DNA of 64,000 nucleotides from Rhodanobacter thiooxydans (GCF_021545845.1 NZ_CP088923.1:1674001-1738000), one strand, 5' to 3'. Positions 47,885 through 60,104 are shown, counted from the stretch's first letter. Notes: generated by a model from the sequence alone, not told the origin. Numbers and translations: made by a program.

Positions 47885-48147
47885 CCTCTGCAAGCAGCGG
47901 GAGGTCGGCGACCGAAGGGAGTCCTTCAGGTGAGGGGGTACTTTCGACTTGCGGCGAAGAGCGACCCCACCCCAACCCTCCACTGCAGGCAGGGGAGGGA
48001 GCACAGCGGTTGCGCCTCGGCCCCTCCCCCTGCAGGCAGGGGGAGGTTGGCGACCGAAGGGAGTCCTTCAGGTGAGGGGGTAGCTTTTGACCTTGCGGCG
48101 AAGAGCGACCCCACCCCAACCCTCCACTGCGTTGCAGGGGAGGGGCA
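47885..48147. repeat. tandem pair of repeat family C units
   Basis: Two ~130-base units follow each other, each running from 'gggaggt.ggcgaccgaagg' through 'gagtccttcaggtgaggggg' to 'gcgaagagcgaccccacccc' and 'aaccctccactgc'. They differ at a few positions. With the family B copy and the rpsT terminator they fill the 47756-48212 gap. Confidence 0.85.
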
Positions 48148-48160
48148 AAAGCGGAGCATG

Positions 48161-48188
48161 AAAAAAGCCGGCTTGCGCCGGCTTTTTC
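48161..48188 (-). terminator. intrinsic terminator of rpsT
   Basis: The stem 'aaagccggc'/'gccggcttt' with a four-base loop has an A-run on one side and a T-run on the other, so it can act in both directions. Confidence 0.9.
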
Positions 48189-48212
48189 GTGCAACACGGG
48201 TCGCGCTCCGGC

Positions 48213-48476
48213 TTACGCCAGTTCGCGGATCTTCGCGTTCAGACGGCTCTTGTGACGGGCGGCCTTGTTCTTGTGGATCAGGCCGCGGGCGGCGTAGCGG
48301 TCCATCACCGGCTGGGCGGCGCTGAACGCGGCGACGGCGCCGGCCTTGTCCTTGGCGTCGATGGCCTTGACGACCTTCTTCAGGGCGGTGCGGACCATGG
48401 AGCGTGCGCTGATGTTGCGCAGGCGGCGCTGTTCGGACTGGCGCGCGCGCTTCTTCGCGGACTTGATGTTGGCCAA
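48213..48476 (-). CDS. rpsT: 30S ribosomal protein S20
   Basis: The 87-residue basic protein '[19 protein letters not shown]' binds 16S rRNA in the body of the small subunit. No ATG or GTG is available at the conserved N-terminus. The start is TTG at 48476 with 'ggag' upstream, as in E. coli rpsT, where the weak UUG start takes part in control of expression. It is divergent from murJ. Confidence 0.96.
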   Translation of the reverse strand: MANIKSAKKRARQSEQRRLRNISARSMVRTALKKVVKAIDAKDKAGAVAAFSAAQPVMDRYAARGLIHKNKAARHKSRLNAKIRELA

Positions 48477-48696
48477 GGTAGAACTCCGGATGCAGGGTTG
48501 GTTGGGTGGAAAAAGACGCCAATTATGCGGTCGATTCGCCGATGCGTCAATCACTTGGGCGGCGGCGCCCAGGGGCGGACCGTGCCGCGGCGACGACCGT
48601 GCCGGCATTTTGCCATAGGCGGGCCGTGATCCCGCCGCCGCGGGCTGTCAAACTGTGCGCCCCGTGCGACCGACGCCGAAGGTAGAACCGCTGCCC

Positions 48697-50307
48697 ATGA
48701 AGTCCCCCAGCATGCTCCGCGGGCTGCTCTCGTTCAGCAGCATGACGATGGTCTCGCGGGTGCTCGGCCTGGTGCGCGACATGTCGATCAACGCCGCGTT
48801 CGGCGCCAATGGCGCCACCGACGCGTTCTGGGTGGCATTCCGCATTCCCAACTTCATGCGCCGGCTGTTTGCCGAGGGTTCGTTCTCCACCGCCTTCGTG
48901 CCGGTATTCACGGAAGTGAAGGAAACCGGCACCCATGCGCAACTGAAGGAGTTGATGGCGCGGGTATCGGGCACGCTGGGCGGGGTGCTGCTGCTGATCA
49001 CCGCGCTCGGGATCATCTTTGCGCCGCAGGTGACTGTGCTGTTTTCGCCCGGCGCGATCGACGAGCCGGTGAAGTTCGGCCTCACCGTCGAGCTGCTGCG
49101 GCTGACCTTCCCGTTCCTGCTGTTCGTGTCGTTGACTGCGCTGTGTGGCGGCGCGCTGAACAGCTTCCACCGTTTTGCGCTGCCGGCGCTGACCCCGGTG
49201 ATCCTCAATCTGTGCATGATCGCCGGCGCGCTGTGGCTGTCGAAGCGGCTGCAGACGCCGATTCTGGCGATGGGCTGGGCGATCCTGGCGGCCGGTATCC
49301 TGCAGTTGCTGTTCCAGTTGCCGGCGCTGCGCGGGCTGGACCTGCTGACCCTGCCGCGCTGGGGCTGGAGCCATCCGCAGGTGCGCAAGATCATGCGGCT
49401 GATGGTGCCGACCCTGTTCGGCTCGTCGGTGGCGCAGATCAACCTGCTGTTCGACACGGTGATCGCCTCGCTGCTGGTGGTCGGCTCGCAGAGCTGGCTG
49501 TCGCAGGCGGACCGTTTCCTGGAGCTGCCGCTGGGCGTGTTCGGCGTGGCGCTGGGCACGGTGATCCTGCCCTCGCTGTCGCGCCATCACGTCACCACCG
49601 ACACCGCCGGCTTCTCGCACGCGCTGGACTGGGGCCTGCGGGTCACCCTGCTGATCGCGGTGCCGGCGATGTTCGCACTGATGCTGCTGGCCGGACCGCT
49701 GGTGGCCACGCTGTTTCAGCACGGGCACTGGAGCGCGCACGACACTCACATGGCGACGCTGTCGATCACCGCGCTGAGCTTCGGCCTGCCGGCGTTCGCG
49801 CTGGTGAAGGTGCTGCTGCCGGCGTTCTACGCGCGCCAGGACACGCGCACGCCAGTGCGCGCGGCGGTGGCCTCGCTGCTGGCCAACATGCTGCTGAACG
49901 TGGTGTTCCTGGCGCTGCTGTTCGAGCTGTGGGCGCCGGCGGAGCTGAAACGCTTGCCGTGGATGGACGGCCTGGCCCGGTTGCCGGGCCTGCACATGGC
50001 GTTGGGCATGGCCAGCGCGGTGGCGGCCTACGTGAACCTGTGGCTGCTGTGGCATTGGCTGAAGCAGGCCGGTGTGTACCAGCGCCAGCCGGGCTGGCCG
50101 CGACATCTGCTGCGGCTGGCGGCGGCCTGCGCGGCGATGGTGGCGTTGCTGCTGGCAGGCCTGTGGTGGTGGCCGAACTGGACCCATGGCGTGCCGGTGC
50201 TGACCCGGCTGTGGCACCTGGCCGCGCTGGTGCTGGCCGGCGGGGCCGGTTATGTGGCCGTGCTGTTCGCCGGCGGCTTCCGTCTGCGCGACCTGCGGGC
50301 TGCGTGA
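48697..50307 (+). CDS. murJ: lipid II flippase MurJ
   Basis: The 536-residue multi-helix protein of the MOP superfamily ('SMTMVSRVLGLVRDMSINAA', 'NFMRRLFAEGSFSTAFVPVF') flips lipid II across the inner membrane for peptidoglycan synthesis. The pattern of 14 helices and the functionally important Arg residues near 18 and 24 fit MurJ. The ATG at 48697 is the family start. It heads the murJ-ribF group. Confidence 0.95.
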   Translation: MKSPSMLRGLLSFSSMTMVSRVLGLVRDMSINAAFGANGATDAFWVAFRIPNFMRRLFAEGSFSTAFVPVFTEVKETGTHAQLKELMARVSGTLGGVLLLITALGIIFAPQVTVLFSPGAIDEPVKFGLTVELLRLTFPFLLFVSLTALCGGALNSFHRFALPALTPVILNLCMIAGALWLSKRLQTPILAMGWAILAAGILQLLFQLPALRGLDLLTLPRWGWSHPQVRKIMRLMVPTLFGSSVAQINLLFDTVIASLLVVGSQSWLSQADRFLELPLGVFGVALGTVILPSLSRHHVTTDTAGFSHALDWGLRVTLLIAVPAMFALMLLAGPLVATLFQHGHWSAHDTHMATLSITALSFGLPAFALVKVLLPAFYARQDTRTPVRAAVASLLANMLLNVVFLALLFELWAPAELKRLPWMDGLARLPGLHMALGMASAVAAYVNLWLLWHWLKQAGVYQRQPGWPRHLLRLAAACAAMVALLLAGLWWWPNWTHGVPVLTRLWHLAALVLAGGAGYVAVLFAGGFRLRDLRAA

Positions 50308-50337
50308 ACCCACCCGGCCGACCGTTATACTCACGCG

Positions 50338-51291
50338 ATGATGAGACTTTCCCGGGATGTCGCAGGCCCTTGCCTGGCGCCGCGCGGCAGCGTGATCGCG
50401 GTCGGCGCGTTCGACGGGCTGCATCGCGGCCACCAGGCATTGCTGAGCCAGGTGCGCGAACGCGCACAGGCGCTCGGCTGCAGCCCGGTGGTGGTGAGCT
50501 TCGAACCGCTGCCGCGGGCGTTCTTCTCGCCGGCGCCGGTGCCGCGGTTGTCCAGCGTGCGCGAGAAGCTGCGCGGCTTTGCCGCCGCCTGCATGGAGCA
50601 CACCCTGCTGCTGCGCTTCAACCGGGCGCTGACCCTGATGCCGGCCGAGGACTTCGTGCGACGGGTGCTGGTCGAGCGGCTGGCCACGCGCGAGGTCTGG
50701 GTGGGTGGCGATTTTCGTTTCGGCAACGGGCGCGGTGGCGACGTGGCGCTGCTGGAGCGCATGGGGGCGCAGCTCGGCTTCCGCGCCTGCGCCATGCCGA
50801 CGATCCAGCTCGACGGCGCGCGCGTATCGGCCAGCCGCGTGCGTGCCTTGCTCGCCGCTGGCGAGTTTACCGGGGTCGAACCGCTGCTGGGCCGGCCGTT
50901 CGTGATCGACGGCAGGGTGGAATACGGCAACCAGCTCGGTCGCACACTCGGCTACCCCACCGCCAACATCCATCTGCAGCAGCGGGTCAGCCCGGTGCAG
51001 GGCATCTTCGCGGTGCGCGTGGGGCTGGGCGAGGGCGAATGCAGCTGGCCCGGCGTGGCCAGCCTCGGCGTGCGCCCCACCGTGAACGAGGTCGTCGAGC
51101 CGCTGCTGGAAGTGCACCTGTTCGACTTCGAGGGCGACCTGTATGGCCAGCGTATGGCGGTGCAGTTCGTCGCCAAGCTGCGCGACGAGCAGAAGTTCGA
51201 CGGATTGGAACCGCTCAAGGCGCAGATGGCGCTGGATGCGCGCCGGGCGCGCGAGCTGCTGGGCATGAACCCGCGGCTGGCCGAGGCGTGA
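50338..51291 (+). CDS. ribF: bifunctional riboflavin kinase/FAD synthetase
   Basis: The 317-residue enzyme makes FMN and FAD. The nucleotidyltransferase half has 'VGAFDGLHRGHQALL' (HxGH-type) and 'ISASRVR'-like 'VSASRVRALLAAGEF'. The kinase half has 'VEYGNQLGRTLGYPTANIHL' and 'VVEPLLEVHLFDFEGDLYG'. Two adjacent ATG codons (50338, 50341) are possible starts. In most relatives ileS follows directly; here a toxin-antitoxin pair intervenes. Confidence 0.95.
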   Translation: MMRLSRDVAGPCLAPRGSVIAVGAFDGLHRGHQALLSQVRERAQALGCSPVVVSFEPLPRAFFSPAPVPRLSSVREKLRGFAAACMEHTLLLRFNRALTLMPAEDFVRRVLVERLATREVWVGGDFRFGNGRGGDVALLERMGAQLGFRACAMPTIQLDGARVSASRVRALLAAGEFTGVEPLLGRPFVIDGRVEYGNQLGRTLGYPTANIHLQQRVSPVQGIFAVRVGLGEGECSWPGVASLGVRPTVNEVVEPLLEVHLFDFEGDLYGQRMAVQFVAKLRDEQKFDGLEPLKAQMALDARRARELLGMNPRLAEA

Positions 51292-51306
51292 GACCTGTTT
51301 CCCGCG

Positions 51307-51356
51307 TTGACTTCAGGCAGGTCAGCTTCTAGGATATACATATATTTTGTATATCC
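51307..51356 (+). promoter_or_regulatory. promoter with palindromic operator of the toxin-antitoxin pair
   Basis: TTGACT (51307-51312), 17 bases, TAGGAT (51330-51335) form a good promoter. A perfect inverted repeat GGATATACA-N7-TGTATATCC (51332-51356) covers the -10 box and the start region, as expected for a site bound by an AbrB/MazE-type antitoxin that represses its own operon. The stretch is strikingly AT-rich for this genome. Confidence 0.8.
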
Positions 51357-51371
51357 ACGTGGAGGTACGCC

Positions 51372-51602
51372 ATGCAGGTTTCGAAGTGGGGCAACAGTCT
51401 GGCGATTCGCCTGCCCGCCGCGGTGGTCGATGCGCTGCAGCTGCGCGATGGCGACGACATCGAGGTGCGCGTTGCCGGTGCGCGCGTGTTCGAGGTGAAA
51501 AAGGAACCCGGCCGGCAGGAACTGCTGCAGCGGTTGCGCAAGTTCCGCGGACGGCTTCCCGCAGGTTTCGTGTTCGAGCGTGATGGCGCGCATGAGCGCT
51601 AA
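51372..51602 (+). CDS. AbrB/MazE-type antitoxin
   Basis: The 76-residue protein has the SpoVT/AbrB swapped-hairpin domain 'MQVSKWGNSLAIRLPAAVVD' followed by 'LQLRDGDDIEV', the DNA-binding half, and a C-terminal tail (residues ~50-76) that would bind the toxin. 'gtggaggt' precedes the ATG. It overlaps the PIN toxin gene and lies directly after a palindromic operator. Confidence 0.9.
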   Translation: MQVSKWGNSLAIRLPAAVVDALQLRDGDDIEVRVAGARVFEVKKEPGRQELLQRLRKFRGRLPAGFVFERDGAHER

Positions 51603-52002
51603 GGCGTTCATCGACAGCAATATCGTGCTGTACCTGTTGTCGGCGGACACCGGCAAGGCCGATCGCGCCGAGGCCGTGATCGCGGCTGGTGGCGTGGTCA
51701 GCGTGCAGGTGTTGAACGAAGTGACCAGCGTCGCCCGGCGCAAACTGGGCATGAGCTGGAGCGAGACCGCCGAAGTGCTCGCCGGGTTGCGCGCCGTCTG
51801 CCCGGTGGAGTCATTGACCGCCGATACCCATGACACCGGGCGGCGGCTGGCGGAGCGGTACGGCTTGTCGGTGTACGACGCGATGATTGCCTCGTCGGCG
51901 CTGCTGGCCGGCTGTAACCGGCTTTATTCCGAGGACATGCAGCACGGATTGCTGATCGATCGGCAATTGCGCGTATGCAATCCGTTCATTGGACCGTCCT
52001 GA
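51592..52002 (+). CDS. PIN-domain toxin (VapC-like ribonuclease)
   Basis: The 136-residue protein has the PIN acidic residues: Asp in 'AFIDSNIVLYLLS', Glu in 'VQVLNEVTSVARRKLG' and Asp in 'YGLSVYDAMIASSALL'. Such toxins cut tRNA or other RNA. The start could be ATG at 51592, ATG at 51583 or GTG at 51580; all overlap the antitoxin gene by 11-23 bases. Together with the antitoxin it makes a VapBC-like module placed between ribF and ileS. Confidence 0.9.
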   Translation: MSAKAFIDSNIVLYLLSADTGKADRAEAVIAAGGVVSVQVLNEVTSVARRKLGMSWSETAEVLAGLRAVCPVESLTADTHDTGRRLAERYGLSVYDAMIASSALLAGCNRLYSEDMQHGLLIDRQLRVCNPFIGPS

Positions 52003-52095
52003 TCGGCTATTTTGCAGGGCCTTTCCGCCAATTCGCATCGCACGGCCTGTCCGGCCGGCGCTGCCGCCCCGTACCGTCCGAAGATTTCCACGCCC

Positions 52096-55086
<2,991 letters not shown>

Positions 55087-55096
55087 TTTGCTGTTC

Positions 55097-55204
55097 TCCC
55101 TCCCCTGCGCAGCAGGGGAGGGTCGGGGAGGGGGGCTCTTGATCTGATCACTCAGAATCAAAAGCGACCCCCTCCCAACCTCCCCCTGCGTTGCAGGGGG
55201 AGGA
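55097..55204. repeat. palindromic repeat family C between ileS and lspA
   Basis: 'ccctcccctgcgcagcaggg' and 'ctccccctgcgttgcagggg' hairpins are joined by a spacer with 'tcttgatctgatcactcaga'. It fills the 142-base spacer. Confidence 0.85.
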
Positions 55205-55228
55205 GGCATTCCGATCGAGCCTTCGCAC

Positions 55229-55729
55229 ATGACCTCGAAACCCAATGCACTCTCCTGGCTGTGGCTGTCCGCCGCGGTCATCGCGCTCGACCAGCTCAGC
55301 AAGTGGTGGGCGTTGTCGACGCTGCAGCCGGCCGGCATGCCGCATCCGGTAATCCCCGGCCTCCTCAACTGGACGTTGGCGTTCAACACCGGCGCCGCCT
55401 TCAGTTTTCTCGCTGGTGGTGCGGGCTGGCAGCGCTGGTTCTTCGTGCTGCTGGCGCTGGCCATCGGCGCGGTGCTGGTGGCGTGGCTGGCGCGCACGCC
55501 GCGGCGCGACTGGCGCACCGCGCTGCCGCTGGCGCTGATCGTGGGTGGCGCGGTCGGCAACCTGATCGACCGCCTGCATGCGGCCCAGGTCACCGACTTC
55601 ATCCACGTGTATTTCCGCCAGTGGAGCTACCCGGTGTTCAACCTCGCCGATTGCGGTATCACGGTGGGCGCGGTGATGCTGATCGCGTTCGGCCTGTTCG
55701 CCGGCAAGCCAGCGGACGGCGTGCGATAA
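55229..55729 (+). CDS. lspA: lipoprotein signal peptidase (signal peptidase II)
   Basis: The 166-residue inner membrane aspartyl protease cleaves prolipoprotein signal peptides. The catalytic aspartates are in '[20 protein letters not shown]' and '[15 protein letters not shown]', and '[13 protein letters not shown]' is the conserved first periplasmic segment. There are four predicted membrane helices. It lies in the usual ileS-lspA-ispH order. Confidence 0.95.
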   Translation: MTSKPNALSWLWLSAAVIALDQLSKWWALSTLQPAGMPHPVIPGLLNWTLAFNTGAAFSFLAGGAGWQRWFFVLLALAIGAVLVAWLARTPRRDWRTALPLALIVGGAVGNLIDRLHAAQVTDFIHVYFRQWSYPVFNLADCGITVGAVMLIAFGLFAGKPADGVR

Positions 55730-55742
55730 TCACCGATCTTGA

Positions 55743-55826
55743 TGTAGGAGCCCGCTGGCGGGCGATGCTTTTGGAGCCGGGATTCGGGATTCGCAAAAGC
55801 ATCGCCCGCCAGCGGGCTCCTACGGG
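55743..55826. repeat. palindromic repeat family A (GTAGGAGCCCGCTGGCGGGC) between lspA and ispH
   Basis: The arms 'gtaggagcccgctggcgggc' and 'gcccgccagcgggctcctac' are perfect mirrors. The centre holds a short family E sequence 'gggattcgggattcg'. It shows one repeat family nested in another. Confidence 0.9.
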
Positions 55827-55845
55827 ATTCCGTATCGAGGTCGTC

Positions 55846-56808
55846 TTGGACATCCTGCTCGCCAACCCCCGCGGTTTCTGTGCCGGCGTCGATCGCGCCA
55901 TCGCCATCGTCGAGCGCGCGCTGGAATCCTACGGCGCGCCGATCTACGTGCGCCACGAGGTGGTGCACAACCGCTACGTGGTCGACAAGCTGCGCGCCGA
56001 CGGCGCGGTGTTCGTCGAGGAATTGCATGAGGTCCCCGACGGCGCCACCGTGATCTTCAGCGCGCACGGCGTGTCGCAGGCGGTGCGCGAGGAGGCCGAG
56101 CAGCGGCACCTCAAGGTGTTCGACGCCACCTGTCCGCTGGTCACCAAGGTGCACATGGAAGTGGCGCGGCTGGGGCGTACCGGGCGCAGCGTGGTGCTGG
56201 TCGGCCACGCCGGGCACCCCGAGGTCGAGGGCACCATGGGTCAGTGGAGCCGTGCCCATGCCGGCGAGATCCTGCTGGTGGAATCGGTGGAGGACGTGGC
56301 CACGCTCGCGCCGAAGTTCCCGCATGCGCTGTCCTACGTCACCCAGACCACGCTGTCGGTGGACGACACTAAGGCGATCATCGCCGCGCTGCGCGCGAGG
56401 TTCTCCGACATCGAGGGGCCGCGCAAGGACGACATCTGCTACGCCACGCAGAACCGCCAGGATGCGGTGCGCCGGCTGGCCGACACGGTCGACCTGATGC
56501 TGGTGGTCGGTTCGGTCAACAGCTCCAACTCCAACCGCCTGCGCGAGCTGGCCGAGAAGCAGGGCGTGCGCTCGTTCCTGATCGACGGCGCCGAGCACAT
56601 CGAACGCAGCTGGCTCGACGGCGTAACCCGCATCGGCCTTACCGCCGGCGCCTCGGCCCCGGAAAAACTGGTGTGCGACGTGATCGCCCGCCTGCAGTCG
56701 TGGGGCGCCGGCGAGGTGCGCGAACTCGACGGTGAAGCGGAGAACATCACCTTCGCCCTGCCCAAGGAACTGCGCCTGGTCGGCGGTAACGGCTCGGCCA
56801 GCCTCTGA
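55846..56808 (+). CDS. ispH: 4-hydroxy-3-methylbut-2-enyl diphosphate reductase
   Basis: The 320-residue [4Fe-4S] enzyme makes IPP and DMAPP in the last step of the MEP pathway. The three cluster cysteines lie in '[13 protein letters not shown]', '[13 protein letters not shown]' and '[14 protein letters not shown]'; '[10 protein letters not shown]' and '[10 protein letters not shown]' bind the substrate. The start is TTG at 55846 with 'gagg' upstream: conserved 'DILLANPRG' follows at once, and upstream codons are repeat sequence. Confidence 0.95.
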   Translation: MDILLANPRGFCAGVDRAIAIVERALESYGAPIYVRHEVVHNRYVVDKLRADGAVFVEELHEVPDGATVIFSAHGVSQAVREEAEQRHLKVFDATCPLVTKVHMEVARLGRTGRSVVLVGHAGHPEVEGTMGQWSRAHAGEILLVESVEDVATLAPKFPHALSYVTQTTLSVDDTKAIIAALRARFSDIEGPRKDDICYATQNRQDAVRRLADTVDLMLVVGSVNSSNSNRLRELAEKQGVRSFLIDGAEHIERSWLDGVTRIGLTAGASAPEKLVCDVIARLQSWGAGEVRELDGEAENITFALPKELRLVGGNGSASL

Positions 56809-57588
56809 CTTCCCGCGTCGAGCCCGCAGGGGCGCAGCCCTGTTCACGAGGAACTTCCTTCGGTCGTGCGCAATGCTCTTCGTCACGTGAGGGGAAGAGC
56901 TACCGGATGCGGCCGAGTCGAAGGCACCCAGGCCGCGGCAATGGGTCGCAACGTCACGCGGCACGCGTGTCAGTCCTGGCCTGCAACCTGAGGGCGGCTA
57001 CGACTGGCTTCGGCAAATCAGGCAGTCACAGGCGAGGCGTCCGACAGGGTACCGGGCAGAATGGCACTTACTTAAGCCCCGTTCTCGCTGAGCGTAGCCC
57101 GCGCGGCGGGCGGAGTCGAAGCACCGCCAGGTGAGGGCCGCCCCCATTGCCGGCGTGTCCTTCGACTTCGGCCTTCGGCCTACGCTCAGAGCCTGCCCCG
57201 GACTTGATCCGGGACGAACGGGGCTTAAGTAAGCGCCATTCGGTACCGGGCACATATCCACGGGTATTACGCGGTCGAACGGATCTTGCCGGTGCGTCGA
57301 CGCCACTCATCCGTAATTTCGCCTGATGTATAGGCCTCGCCCGGTTTATCCACGGTTTGCAACCTCTCTCGAAGGCTGACCCCGCTTTCCGTGCGAGGCT
57401 GGTGTTGGCTAGGTCATTCAAGTTTGCTCGCGGTGTGCCGATATCCACCGATATAATCGGGCGGATATAATCGGGCGTTGTTTTCAGGGGTGAATGGAAG
57501 CCCGTGGTACTCCCCGATGTTCCGTGGGTCCTCTGGCAACCCGTAGGCTCAGCACACAGTCGGCATCGATGCCAAGGAATCTCACCCT
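56809..57588. other. 780-base gene-poor gap with palindromic element and tandem TATAAT repeat
   Basis: The gap holds a family A fragment (~56868-56893), a large inverted repeat at ~57050-57250 (arms 'cttacttaagccccgttc' and 'gaacggggcttaagtaag') enclosing a 'cccggacttgatccggg' hairpin, and a perfect tandem duplication of GATATAATCGGGCG at 57450-57477, which places two TATAAT hexamers 14 bases apart about 110 bases before the next gene. I found no coding sequence that I can support in it. Confidence 0.7.
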
Positions 57589-60039
57589 GTGAATATCCCT
57601 GTCGAGCCTGTCTCCAACACTGAAGCAACGATCGACGAAGCACCAGGCACGGAGCGTGATGGTGACGCGCCCCCGGCAGCCGATCCGATGACGGCGCCCA
57701 CAGCATTGGTGACGGAGGATACCGATTCGAGTGGATCCACGGAGCATGATGATGGCTCGGCGCTCGCCAAGCTGCGGCGCTTGGTTCGCGACCGCACCCG
57801 CTTCGACGATACGGATGTCAATGGCGTGAACGAAACCTGCGTAGCGCAGGGATTGACCATCGATGCCACGCACGCATTGGAAGCCCGACTCGAGTCGGTG
57901 GGGATCACCGGGCGCAGCCAGCCGACCGGCAAGGGAGCCCAACCTTCGCGTAGCGCGATTACCGACGCGGCGTCCGATACTGGCCACCGCCTGAACTTGG
58001 GCCTGGACCTGCTCTACACGAAGCTCCAGAACCCGGCGACCGTCTACGACGAACTGCGCGACGGACTCTGGCTCCCTGCGGAAGCGATCCACGTTGAACT
58101 GCATCGATGCAGTCCCTGCTACGGCAAGGGACGCGTCACCTGCTACACGTGCTCGGGAAGTTGCACGGAAATCTGCTACAACTGCGGCGGCGCCGGCCGA
58201 ACGAGCTGCACGTGGTGCTCGAGCACCGGCAAGGTCATGTGCACGCGCTGTTCCGGAACCTCGACCGTCACCGTCGGCTCGATGGAGTACTACACGGAGC
58301 AGGTGTGGCTGGGAGATCGCTACGACTCCCAAACCAAGTCCCGCTGGGTGGAAAAACAGGTCGCCTGCAACTGCAGCTATGGCCGGGTCAACTGCAGTTA
58401 CTGCGTTGGCCAGGGCCGGATCGGCTGCGTCAGGTGCTCGACGACCGGAACCATCACGTGCCGGACCTGCACGGGCATGGGCGACCTGGTCTGCGAACCA
58501 TGCGAAGGTTCCGGGCGAGTGGGCACGGCCGCTTGGGTGGAGGTCCACCACAAGGTAAAATACGGCCAAAACTGGCTTTCCCCCATCGACCAGCGGGCGA
58601 ACGAGATCGGGCGCCGAGCGGACGTCCACGCCATCGCCAGCGAATCGGGGGGGCTTGCCCTTGCCGAGCTTCATCGCACAAAGGATGGAATGTCCGGTGC
58701 AGTGCTCGCCGGGTATCGGGGCGAACTGGATGTCCTTCATCTTGATGTCACCCACGGGGAACAGAACTATCACGTGGTCGCCTATGGCGTGAATCGTCAG
58801 TGGCTGGATCTGAACCACATCATCAGGGATCTGCTGAACGGCGATCTCGAAGCGCTGCGGTCAGCACTGGTCTCGGCCGACACCAGCGGCCACGCGAAGG
58901 CGCGCAAGGAGCGGCTTACCGGACCGTTGCGCGATGTGGTGGAATCCGAACTCAACACGGCGCTGGTCGAAGCCACGCTCGACGGTCGCTCACTGGTCGA
59001 ACTGCATACGCTGGTTTCCGCCGATTACGCGGAGAAGCTGAAGGATGCGTTGCTGTCGGCGTTGAAACGCATCTACGACGACGTCGCCATGCATACCTGG
59101 TGGCAGATGCCGCTGGTTTGCAGTCTCGTTGCCTTGGCAACCTGGCAGCTGAACCATCCGTACTGGGCAATGCTTCCAGCCGTCTGCGCCTTGCCGATGT
59201 CTCTGGGCTTGCTGCATTTCCAGTCGAGTCGTGTTTTCGAAAGCACCCTTGGCGATCAGGCCCGGTCCGATAAGGCCCTGCAATATGTTCGCAAGGCCAA
59301 GCACCACCGCAAGGGGTTGTGGCTTCACCTGTTGCCTTCGCTGTTGGTGCTGGCGTTGTCGGTGGTCGGTGCTGCCCGTCAGTACACCGCCGACAGGAGC
59401 TCGCCTGTGTCCTCCGCACCCTTGGCTCGCCTGGGCGGGGATGCGACGCTGCGGCAGGCAATGGCCGATTGCCAGAGCAAGACATTTGCCAAGGCGCGGC
59501 CAGCGCTCCAGAGGCTGGCAGAGCAGGGCAATGCACAGGCCTATTCCTGCCTGGCACAGGCCCTATGGGAGAAGTCCAGGAACGAGCAGGGGCCATCCTC
59601 CACGTCCGATCGCCTGGCGGCGAGGGACTGGGCACTGAGGGCGGTGGACGCATTGCCGGAAGATACCGAGGCACTGCTCTTGGCGGGGCAGCTCACGACG
59701 ATGGCGAATCAGTCACCGGCCAACGTGGCAAAGGGCGTGGCGATGCTCAAACGCGCAGCCGCCAAGGGCAACGGTGAGGCGATGCACACACTGGGGCTGA
59801 TGTATATCATGGGTGGCCAGATCCCAAAAGATTCCACGCAGGCCCGCCATTGGTTTACAGAGGCGGCCAACACGGGGCGTGCTGATGACATGTACAACCT
59901 GGGGTTGATGGACTGGCGGGGCGAAGGCCTGCCAGGTCCTGACAAGGCACGTGCACGGCAGTGGTGGAACAAGGCAGCAAGCCACGGCGATGCACGCGCC
60001 CGACAGGCGCTGGCGCAAGAAGGGCTGGATAGCCACTGA
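57589..60039 (+). CDS. multi-CxxC (DnaJ zinc-finger-like) membrane protein with Sel1 repeats
   Basis: The 816-residue protein starts with an acidic low-complexity region (1-60). A Cys-rich domain at 174-307 contains nine CxxC motifs, many as CxxCxGxG (CSPCYGKG, CYNCGGAG, CEPCEGSG), like the DnaJ zinc fingers but without a J domain. A soluble region (310-500) follows, then membrane helices (~506-541 and ~578-597) and a C-terminal helical domain (625-815) with at least two Sel1 repeats ('EAMHTLGLMYIMGG', 'DDMYNLGLMDWRGEG'). The start is GTG at 57589 with 'aagga' upstream. I know no characterised homologue of this architecture. A scaffold at the inner membrane is inferred. Confidence 0.8.
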   Translation: MNIPVEPVSNTEATIDEAPGTERDGDAPPAADPMTAPTALVTEDTDSSGSTEHDDGSALAKLRRLVRDRTRFDDTDVNGVNETCVAQGLTIDATHALEARLESVGITGRSQPTGKGAQPSRSAITDAASDTGHRLNLGLDLLYTKLQNPATVYDELRDGLWLPAEAIHVELHRCSPCYGKGRVTCYTCSGSCTEICYNCGGAGRTSCTWCSSTGKVMCTRCSGTSTVTVGSMEYYTEQVWLGDRYDSQTKSRWVEKQVACNCSYGRVNCSYCVGQGRIGCVRCSTTGTITCRTCTGMGDLVCEPCEGSGRVGTAAWVEVHHKVKYGQNWLSPIDQRANEIGRRADVHAIASESGGLALAELHRTKDGMSGAVLAGYRGELDVLHLDVTHGEQNYHVVAYGVNRQWLDLNHIIRDLLNGDLEALRSALVSADTSGHAKARKERLTGPLRDVVESELNTALVEATLDGRSLVELHTLVSADYAEKLKDALLSALKRIYDDVAMHTWWQMPLVCSLVALATWQLNHPYWAMLPAVCALPMSLGLLHFQSSRVFESTLGDQARSDKALQYVRKAKHHRKGLWLHLLPSLLVLALSVVGAARQYTADRSSPVSSAPLARLGGDATLRQAMADCQSKTFAKARPALQRLAEQGNAQAYSCLAQALWEKSRNEQGPSSTSDRLAARDWALRAVDALPEDTEALLLAGQLTTMANQSPANVAKGVAMLKRAAAKGNGEAMHTLGLMYIMGGQIPKDSTQARHWFTEAANTGRADDMYNLGLMDWRGEGLPGPDKARARQWWNKAASHGDARARQALAQEGLDSH

Positions 60040-60104
60040 TCGCGGGAACCATGTCTTCGCTCACCATGAGTCCCATGAGGCTCGGCGACGTTCGGAAGGA
60101 ACCG

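Noticed and set aside
48547..51117. 856-residue open frame on the minus strand opposite murJ and ribF
   Set aside because: The His/Gln/Arg-rich low-complexity translation mirrors two well-supported genes; no ribosome binding site or family match.
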